Below are positions 1-5,182 of a DNA stretch of 7,098 nt, piece by piece. The notes beneath the pieces were generated by a model, which was not told the origin of the DNA, ran no database searches, and saw only the letters and a list, made by a program, of their open reading frames with translations. Within the stretch, counting starts at the first letter, position 1. Each line of letters begins with the position of its first letter. Location of the stretch: assembly GCA_028749105.1 (NCBI GenBank), contig JAQUQF010000091.1:1-7098 (forward strand). The letters are read 5' to 3'. The translations under genes were made by a program, and so were the position numbers. The stretch comes from Acidobacteriota bacterium (GTDB taxonomy: Bacteria; Acidobacteriota; Aminicenantia; UBA2199).

Positions 1-791
1 CCGTGGTGGGCGACGACCAGGTGCTGGATGCGCACGCTGAGGGGCTCGGGGAAGTCGGGGGTCTTTTTGACCATGTCCAGGAAGATCGTCAGGCTGATGA
101 CCAGGTGACCGAGCAAGCCGCCGGCCAGGGTGGTCTCCAATGCCGGCTGGGTCCTGAATTCCGCGGTCTTGCCGATGTCGTGAAAGAGGGCGCCGATGAG
201 CAGCAGCTCCGTGTCCAGGCCGTAGTGCGGGGCGACGGCCAGGACGAGCTTCAGCAGCGCATGGGTGTGCTGCAGCAGGCCGCCGGCAAAGGCGTGATGG
301 ATCTTTTGGGCGCCGTAGGCCTTGGCGAATACCGGGCCGTACTCCTGCTGGAACATCTCGCTCAGCCGGCGCAGGTGGGGGTCGGCCAGGTTGGCGTCGA
401 GCATGGCGTACAGGTCGGCCAGCAGCGCCTCGCTGTCGAACGGCGGCCGCTCGTCAAAGTCCTCCGGCCGGCAGTTGCTGTCCCCCGGCTCCAGGGGCCG
501 GGCGCGGGTGATCTTGAGCTGGGGTTTGCCCCGGTACTCGCTGACCTCGCCGCTGATGCAGTAGATGCCGCCGGCCTGGATGACCTTGTGCAGCTGGTCG
601 ACGTTGTCCCATATCTTGGCCGGCATGTGGCCGCTGCGGTCGGCCACCACCAGATCCAGGTATTCCTTCTTGCTGTTGAGCGAGGTACGGCGATTGATCT
701 CCTGCACCCGGTAATACCAGTTGACCGTCGCGCCGGCCTTCAGTTCCGCCAGCGGCTGCGCCTCCTCCTTCACCTTGTCGAAAAGATTCAT
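1..791 (-). CDS. YhaM-family OB-fold/HD-domain 3'-5' exoribonuclease (3' end cut by window edge)
   Basis: This is a predicted cytoplasmic metal-dependent phosphohydrolase of the YhaM/Cbf1 group, 3'-5' exonucleases acting on RNA and in some cases DNA. The reading frame is open from the ATG at 791 to the left edge, giving 263 complete codons. Residues about 20-100 look like an OB-fold nucleic-acid-binding domain, including YLDLVVADRSG and AKIWDN. Residues about 164-263 begin an HD domain: IHHAFAGGLLQHT (164-176) supplies a metal-binding His, GALFHDIGKTAEF (200-212) holds the diagnostic H204-D205 pair, and the visible end reads VVAHH, where the family continues AHHG. Typical members have about 310-330 residues, so roughly 50-60 C-terminal residues lie outside. 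The start is supported by AGGAG six bases upstream and by the ATGA overlap with the preceding SurA-like gene. The family call is firm; the exact substrate (RNA or DNA) is inferred from homologues. Confidence 0.9.
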   Translation of the reverse strand, partial: MNLFDKVKEEAQPLAELKAGATVNWYYRVQEINRRTSLNSKKEYLDLVVADRSGHMPAKIWDNVDQLHKVIQAGGIYCISGEVSEYRGKPQLKITRARPLEPGDSNCRPEDFDERPPFDSEALLADLYAMLDANLADPHLRRLSEMFQQEYGPVFAKAYGAQKIHHAFAGGLLQHTHALLKLVLAVAPHYGLDTELLLIGALFHDIGKTAEFRTQPALETTLAGGLLGHLVISLTIFLDMVKKTPDFPEPLSVRIQHLVVAHH

Positions 792-1414
792 TGCGGTCTC
801 CTAAGCATGATCTCGATCGTGTATGCGGAGCGGATGTCCGCCAGCCAGGCCGCTCGCCGCGTCTCCATGCGCAGGGTGCGCAGGTAGGTTTCGATCTGCG
901 GCGTCATCTCGGCCAGGCTGCGCGGCTTCAGGCCGAACCGCAGCTGGAAGGGAAAGTATTCGCGGTTGTAGAATTCCTCGATCGCGGAGAAGGGGAGCGC
1001 GAGCGCCATGGGGGATTTTTCATGCAGCACTTTTTCGTACAGCACCTTTTCGCGGATGAATTCCGTCAGTTCGCTCCAGCTCATGGCGAAGTTGCCCAGC
1101 GTGGCCAGCAATTTTTCCAGCGATCCCGATCGCTGCAGGATCTGGGTCTGCACGACGGCATAATCCTCCTCGCCCAGGTTGAACTCGTTGCCGTATTCGA
1201 GGGCGATCACCTTGTAGGCGATGAGATCGTCCAGCACGCGCAGGTAGAAAGACTCTTCCGATTCCTTGTCCCGCTGCTGGACCGGGAACAAGGCGATGGC
1301 CCGCTCGATGTCGTGGAGAGTGACGACCTCGCCGTTGACCGTGGCCGCCACCTTGTCGACCAGGATCGGCCCGGACGGAAACAGGAGGAGCAAGAGCAGG
1401 ACTTTAGCGATCAT
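788..1414 (-). CDS. SurA N-terminal-domain-like secreted protein without a visible PPIase domain
   Basis: A 208-residue protein, probably exported and resembling the N-terminal chaperone module of SurA/PpiD-type periplasmic proteins. From the ATG at 1414 it starts MIAKVLLLLLLFPSGPILVD, a short hydrophobic signal sequence, followed by DKVAATVNGEVVTLHDIERA (20-39), the hallmark opening of SurA_N domains. Residues 40-135 are mostly charged and helical. The C-terminal part (about 140-208, with FYNREYFPFQLRF and RRAAWLADIRSAYTI) resembles the closing helix and strand of that module. No parvulin domain is visible, and SurA itself is about 430 residues, so any role is as a chaperone or holdase without isomerase activity. 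The frame stays open upstream to 1777, but 1414 is preferred because it puts the signal peptide first; no strong Shine-Dalgarno precedes it. ATG at 1462 is an alternative. The stop overlaps the next gene's start as ATGA. The fold call is good; the function is inferred. Confidence 0.75.
   Translation of the reverse strand: MIAKVLLLLLLFPSGPILVDKVAATVNGEVVTLHDIERAIALFPVQQRDKESEESFYLRVLDDLIAYKVIALEYGNEFNLGEEDYAVVQTQILQRSGSLEKLLATLGNFAMSWSELTEFIREKVLYEKVLHEKSPMALALPFSAIEEFYNREYFPFQLRFGLKPRSLAEMTPQIETYLRTLRMETRRAAWLADIRSAYTIEIMLRRPQ
797..802 (-). promoter_or_regulatory. Ribosome binding site of the YhaM-like gene
   Basis: On the minus strand AGGAGA lies about six bases before the ATG at 791. It falls inside the last codons of the upstream SurA-like gene. 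It fixes the start codon and allows re-initiation by ribosomes finishing the upstream gene. Confidence 0.7.
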
Positions 1415-1460
1415 GGCCGGGCACGGGGAAACCTTTTTCTTGCAGCGCGCATCTTGGGTC

Positions 1461-1489
1461 ATGGTATCAGAAACCGCGCTGCCTTGCAA
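1461..1489 (-). promoter_or_regulatory. Possible promoter for the SurA-like/YhaM-like operon
   Basis: On the minus strand TTGCAA (1489-1484) is followed after 17 bp by TACCAT (1466-1461), a 4/6 plus 4/6 match to the sigma-70 boxes. A transcript starting near 1454 would leave a leader of about 40 bases before the ATG at 1414. This was found by eye, the boxes are weak, and the host's sigma-factor consensus is unknown. Confidence 0.25.
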
Positions 1490-1513
1490 CGAAGCGCCAT
1501 TTTGCGATAGAAT
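1484..1513 (+). promoter_or_regulatory. Possible promoter for the UbiA-family gene, leaderless geometry
   Basis: TTGCAA (1484-1489), an 18-bp spacer and TAGAAT (1508-1513, 5/6 match to TATAAT) form a plausible sigma-70 promoter. Only seven bases separate the -10 box from the ATG at 1521, so transcription would begin at or next to the start codon. No Shine-Dalgarno sequence precedes that ATG, which fits a leaderless message. The call is by eye only. Confidence 0.35.
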
Positions 1514-1520
1514 CAGCGCC

Positions 1521-2414
1521 ATGCGTGAAAAGCGTTTCATAGCGGTCTGGCTGCAGCAGATGCGCGCCCCTTTTCTGGTCCTGTCGATCGCCTTGGTCCT
1601 GGTCGGCGCCGCCACCGCCCACTGGCACGGGTTCGGCCATGCCGGCCAATCCTTGCTGCTGGGTCTGGGCGTAGTCCTGGCCCACGCGGCCGTGAACCTG
1701 TTCAACGAACTTTCCGACCAGCGGACGCGGATCGACGAACACACCCCCCGCACGCCATTCAGCGGCGGCAGCGGCATGCTGCAGGCGGGAGCGACGACGC
1801 CGCGGCAGGTGGCGATCGCCGCTTACGGCTCCCTGCTGGCCGCCGGGGCCATCGGGGTTTTTTTCGCCTTTCGCGCCGGCTGGCCGATTCTCGTTCTGGC
1901 GGTCGCCGGGGCCATCGCCATCCGCTTCTATACCTCGCACCTTTCGCACTGGGGGATCGGCGAGCTGGCCAGCGGCTTGACCCTGGGCAGCTTCGTGGTC
2001 ATCGGCGTCCATTATGCGCTGACGAGCTTCATGACCGCGGACATCATCTATATCTCATCTGTGCCCGGGATCCTCACGGCGCTGCTCCTGTTCCTTAACG
2101 AATTCCCCGATGCCGAGGCCGACCGTTTTGGCGGCCGGCGCCACCTGGTCATTCTGTTCGGCACGAAAGCGTGCTCGTTGATCTACGCCTCTGCTGTATT
2201 CGTTGTCTTTGCCCTGGTCGCTGCCGGGCCGTTCATCCTGAATATCCCCTACACCGTGCTGATCGCGCTGGCGGCCACTCCCCTGGGCGCCGCCGCTGCC
2301 TACCTGGTTCTCAGGCATCACGACGATCCGCCCCGCCTGGTCCGGGCGCAGGGGCTAAACGTGGCACTGGTGATCGTGACCGACCTGCTGCTGGCCCTGG
2401 CCTATTATCTGTAG
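1521..2414 (+). CDS. UbiA-superfamily prenyltransferase (MenA-like), integral membrane
   Basis: A 297-residue polytopic membrane protein expected to transfer a polyprenyl chain from a polyprenyl diphosphate to an acceptor at the inner membrane, using Mg2+. The first Asp-rich motif is NLFNELSDQRTRID (59-72, with N62, D66 and D72). The second is NEFPDAEADRFGGRR (193-207, with D197 and D201). FSGGSGML (80-87) after the first motif and FYTS (136-139) also resemble the MenA-like branch. Hydrophobic segments lie near 15-33, 44-60, 98-117, 121-135, 150-168, 178-193, 217-241, 245-264 and 279-296, consistent with the family's usual nine helices and about 290-300 residues. The ATG at 1521 places the conserved MRAPFL segment at 14-19; upstream in-frame ATGs such as 1461 overlap the divergent promoter and add non-family sequence. 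No menaquinone, ubiquinone or heme gene is adjacent, so the acceptor (dihydroxynaphthoate or another) cannot be assigned. Confidence 0.88.
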   Translation: MREKRFIAVWLQQMRAPFLVLSIALVLVGAATAHWHGFGHAGQSLLLGLGVVLAHAAVNLFNELSDQRTRIDEHTPRTPFSGGSGMLQAGATTPRQVAIAAYGSLLAAGAIGVFFAFRAGWPILVLAVAGAIAIRFYTSHLSHWGIGELASGLTLGSFVVIGVHYALTSFMTADIIYISSVPGILTALLLFLNEFPDAEADRFGGRRHLVILFGTKACSLIYASAVFVVFALVAAGPFILNIPYTVLIALAATPLGAAAAYLVLRHHDDPPRLVRAQGLNVALVIVTDLLLALAYYL

Positions 2415-2423
2415 CCTGCGGGC

Positions 2424-2449
2424 GGCGGAAACCTTTCCCCCTGTTTTTT
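2424..2449 (+). terminator. Weak candidate intrinsic terminator after the UbiA-family gene
   Basis: GGCGGAA (2424-2430) can pair with TTCCCCC (2435-2441) across an ACCT loop, with one internal C-C mismatch. Two bases later comes TTTTTT (2444-2449). The stem is only six base pairs, so it may be a weak or partial terminator. Confidence 0.3.
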
Positions 2450-2487
2450 CGTCTAAACAACCTGTGGCATCCCGATTCAGCCATAAA

Positions 2488-2494
2488 AAGGAAG
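2488..2494 (+). promoter_or_regulatory. Ribosome binding site of the DUF5916 gene
   Basis: AAGGAAG lies ten bases upstream of the ATG at 2505. It supports this start, which is also the one that gives a complete signal peptide. Confidence 0.6.
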
Positions 2495-2504
2495 AATTCC
2501 GACC

Positions 2505-5171
2505 ATGAAAAAACTTGGTATTCTAGGAGCTTGGCTGGTCATGGGCCTGGCGCTTGCCGCCGCCCGGCCGGATGCCGCTCCCCGCGCCGGGGGCCTTCAG
2601 GACCGCGAAGTTCAGGCGCACAGGGTGCAGGAAGCGATCCGCGTCGACGGCCGTTTGGACGAAACCGTCTGGCAGGTAGCGGGGGCCGGCGATTTTATCC
2701 AGCGCAACCCGCTTGACGGCAAGCCGGCCAGCGAGCTCACCGAGGTCTGGGTGGCCTATGACGACAAGGCGCTGTACGTGGCTGCCCGGCTGCGCGATGC
2801 CGAGCCGGCCAAGATCGTCGGCCTGCTCGGCCGCCGTGATGACGCACTCGATTCCGATTGGTTCACCTTTGCCGTCGACCCCTATTTCGACCGGCGCAGC
2901 GGCTACGCGTTCAGCGTCAGCCCCGCCGGCTCGGTCATCGACAAGACCCTGTACAATGATGAGTGGAGCGACACCACCTGGGACGGTGTCTGGGAGAGCG
3001 CGGCGCAGGTCGATGCCTCGGGCTGGACGGTGGAGATGCGCATCCCTTATGACCAGCTGCGCTTCCCCGCCAGGGACGAATACCTGTGGGGGGTCAATTT
3101 CACTCGCACCATCCAGCGCAAGAACGAGCAGGACTATTTCGCCTGGGTGCCCAAGGAGGAGAGCGGCTATGTGTCGCGCTTCGCCCGCCTGACCGGCATC
3201 CGCGGCATCCGTCCCGGCCGCCACTTTGAGGCCATGCCCTACACGGCCGGCAAGCTGGCCTTCAGCCCCGAGGAAGAAGGAAATCCCTTCCGCAACGGCA
3301 GCGAGCTGCTGGCCGCCGCCGGCATCGACCTGAAGTATGGGCTTAAAAGCAACCTGACCCTCGACCTCACCCTCAACCCCGACTTCGGCCAGGTCGAAGT
3401 GGACCCGGCCGAGGTCAACCTCTCGGTGTTCGAGACCTACTACTCCGAGAAGCGGCCTTTCTTCATCGAGGGGTCGAACACGTTCGCCTTCGGCTACGGC
3501 GGCGCCAACAACAACATGGGCTTCAACTGGAGCAGCCCCGAATTCTTTTACAGCCGGCGCGTCGGCCGGCCGCCCCAGGGCCGGGTGGCGGGCGACGGGT
3601 ATGCGCGCTACCCGGAAATGACCACCATCCTGGGCGCCGCCAAGCTGAGCGGTCGGGTGGCCGGTGACTGGAACATCGGCTTCATCAACGCGCTGACGGC
3701 GCGTGAATACGCCGATGTGGACAATGCCGGCGGCCGCAGCGCCAGCGAGGTGGAGCCTTTCAGCGATTACGGCGTATTGCGTGTCCAGAAGGATTTCAGC
3801 CAGGGGCGGCAGGGGCTGGGTTTCATCGCCACCGGCGTCTTCCGTGACCTGGACGATGCGGGCTTGCGCAAGATCCTGGGCCGTCGGGCCCTGGCTTTGG
3901 GCGCCGATGGCTGGCTGCAGCTGGGTAGGAAGCAGGAATGGGCCTTGACCGGCTGGCTGGGAGCGTCCCGCGTCAGCGGCAGCCGCGAGTATCTTCTCGA
4001 CCTGCAGCGCTCGCCGCGCCATTATTTCCAGCGTCCCGACGCCGATCACCTGTCCCTCGATCCCGGGAGCACTTCCATGAGCGGCTGGTCGGGGCGCCTG
4101 GCCTTGAACAGGCAGAAAGGCAATTTTGTATTCAACGCCGCCCTGGGCGCCATCTCCCCGGGTTTTGAGGTCAATGACCTCGGCTACCAATGGCGCGGCG
4201 ACTATATCAACTCCCACCTGGTCGCCGGCTACAATTGGCTCCATCCCGGCAAGGTCTTCCGCAGCGCCCAGTTGCTGGGCGCCCTGGCGCGCGGCTGGGA
4301 TTTCGGCGGCAATGCCGTCATGAAGAATTATTTTCTTTTCGCCAACGGGGAGTTTTTAAATTACTGGGGCGGCGAAATCGACTTGGGATACATGGACGCC
4401 AGCTATGACAAGGAGGCGACGCGCGGCGGGCCGCTGCTGCGGCAGCCCCCAGGGTACTTCATTGAACTCTCCGCCTACAGCGATAGCCGCAATCCCCTCG
4501 TGTTTTCCGTCAATGGCGAGATAGCCAACCGCCGCGATGGCAGCGGCCTGGACCTCTCCTTCGGTCCGGAGCTGCGCTGGAAGCCGCGCAGCAACGTCTC
4601 GCTCTCCCTCCATCCCGAGATCGAGACCGTTCATACCTTGCGCCAATGGGTGGCCAACATCGATGATCCGCGCCTGACCCCCACGTTCGGCCGGCGCCAT
4701 GTGTTTGCCAGCCTGGACGAGAAGGTCCTGTCGGCCGAGGTCCGCCTGAACTGGATCTTCTCGCCGCGGATCAGCCTGCAGGTCTTCCTGCAGCCGCTGA
4801 TCGCCGTGGGCGCCTACTCGGGTTTCAAGGAACTGGCGCAACCGGCGACCAGCTTGTTCAACCTGTACGGGCAAGACGGCTCGACAATCGCCAAGAACGG
4901 GGATGAATACGCGGTCGATCCCGACGGCAGCGGCCCCGCTCCCGAGTTCCGCTTCGCCGACCCCGACTTCAACTTCAAGTCGCTGCGCGGCACGGTCGTC
5001 TTCCGCTGGGAGTATCGCCCCGGCTCCACCCTCTATTTTGTCTGGACGCAGAACCGGCAGGACTACGCCAATCCCGGCGACTTCGATTTCGGCCGCGACC
5101 TCGGCGATTTGATCTCGGCCCAGGGCGACAACATTTTCATGCTCAAGGCCACCTACCGCTTCAATCTTTAG
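2505..5171 (+). CDS. CBM9-like domain plus DUF5916 outer-membrane beta-barrel protein
   Basis: An apparently complete 888-residue exported protein. It begins with a signal peptide (about 1-20: MKKLGILGAW, then LVMGLALAAA). Residues about 43-230 form a CBM9-like beta-sandwich: IRVDGRLDETVW (45-56), VWVAYDDKALYVAARLRD (81-98), DPYFDRRSGYAFSVSPAG (125-142), WDGVWESAAQVD (159-170) and GWTVEMRIPYDQLRF (173-187). From about 240 to the end is the DUF5916 region, marked by NPDFGQVEVDPAEVNLSVFE (291-310) and EKRPFFIEG (315-323). After it come many alternating strands ending in FMLKATYRFNL, consistent with a barrel inserted by the BAM machinery. Other family marks are GFEVNDLGYQWRGDY (553-567), DPDGSG (805-810) and WEYRPGSTLYFVWTQ (835-849). 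No catalytic residues or TonB box are evident. Sugar binding is suggested only by the CBM9 resemblance; the family's role is not established. The convergent neighbour is an Omp85 protein. Confidence 0.88.
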   Translation: MKKLGILGAWLVMGLALAAARPDAAPRAGGLQDREVQAHRVQEAIRVDGRLDETVWQVAGAGDFIQRNPLDGKPASELTEVWVAYDDKALYVAARLRDAEPAKIVGLLGRRDDALDSDWFTFAVDPYFDRRSGYAFSVSPAGSVIDKTLYNDEWSDTTWDGVWESAAQVDASGWTVEMRIPYDQLRFPARDEYLWGVNFTRTIQRKNEQDYFAWVPKEESGYVSRFARLTGIRGIRPGRHFEAMPYTAGKLAFSPEEEGNPFRNGSELLAAAGIDLKYGLKSNLTLDLTLNPDFGQVEVDPAEVNLSVFETYYSEKRPFFIEGSNTFAFGYGGANNNMGFNWSSPEFFYSRRVGRPPQGRVAGDGYARYPEMTTILGAAKLSGRVAGDWNIGFINALTAREYADVDNAGGRSASEVEPFSDYGVLRVQKDFSQGRQGLGFIATGVFRDLDDAGLRKILGRRALALGADGWLQLGRKQEWALTGWLGASRVSGSREYLLDLQRSPRHYFQRPDADHLSLDPGSTSMSGWSGRLALNRQKGNFVFNAALGAISPGFEVNDLGYQWRGDYINSHLVAGYNWLHPGKVFRSAQLLGALARGWDFGGNAVMKNYFLFANGEFLNYWGGEIDLGYMDASYDKEATRGGPLLRQPPGYFIELSAYSDSRNPLVFSVNGEIANRRDGSGLDLSFGPELRWKPRSNVSLSLHPEIETVHTLRQWVANIDDPRLTPTFGRRHVFASLDEKVLSAEVRLNWIFSPRISLQVFLQPLIAVGAYSGFKELAQPATSLFNLYGQDGSTIAKNGDEYAVDPDGSGPAPEFRFADPDFNFKSLRGTVVFRWEYRPGSTLYFVWTQNRQDYANPGDFDFGRDLGDLISAQGDNIFMLKATYRFNL

Positions 5172-5182
5172 AAAAAAACAGC
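5172..5182. other. 11-bp convergent junction with an A/T run
   Basis: The two stop codons (TAG at 5169-5171 on plus, TGA at 5185-5183 on minus) are separated by 11 bases that include seven A (5172-5178), read as seven T on the minus strand directly after the Omp85 stop. I see no clear stem next to the run on either strand, so a bidirectional terminator is not supported. Confidence 0.6.

Larger units (their letters stand above)
2415..2504. other. Spacer between the UbiA-family and DUF5916 genes
   Basis: These 90 bases contain a weak hairpin with a T-run in the first half and the ribosome binding site of the next gene at the end. I see no convincing -35/-10 pair, so whether the downstream gene has its own promoter or depends on read-through is open. 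Confidence 0.5.

Noticed and set aside
3..887. A 294-codon plus-strand open frame at the left edge.
   Set aside because: It lies opposite the YhaM-like gene, whose minus-strand translation carries both OB-fold and HD signatures; the plus-strand translation is Gln/Val/Gly-rich without a motif.
1266..1520. Upstream extension of the prenyltransferase frame.
   Set aside because: The added residues are Arg/Ser/Thr-rich antisense to the SurA-like gene; family members begin near the MRAPFL segment, matching the ATG at 1521.
1415..1777. N-terminal extension of the SurA-like gene up to an ATG at 1777.
   Set aside because: It would run through the divergent promoter and the 5' part of the prenyltransferase gene, and would bury the signal peptide in the middle of the protein.
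2523..4244. A 573-codon open frame on the minus strand inside the DUF5916 gene.
   Set aside because: It is an antisense shadow caused by high GC at third codon positions. Its translation is a low-complexity mix of Ala, Gly, Val and Glu with no domain motif, while the plus-strand protein has clear family motifs throughout.
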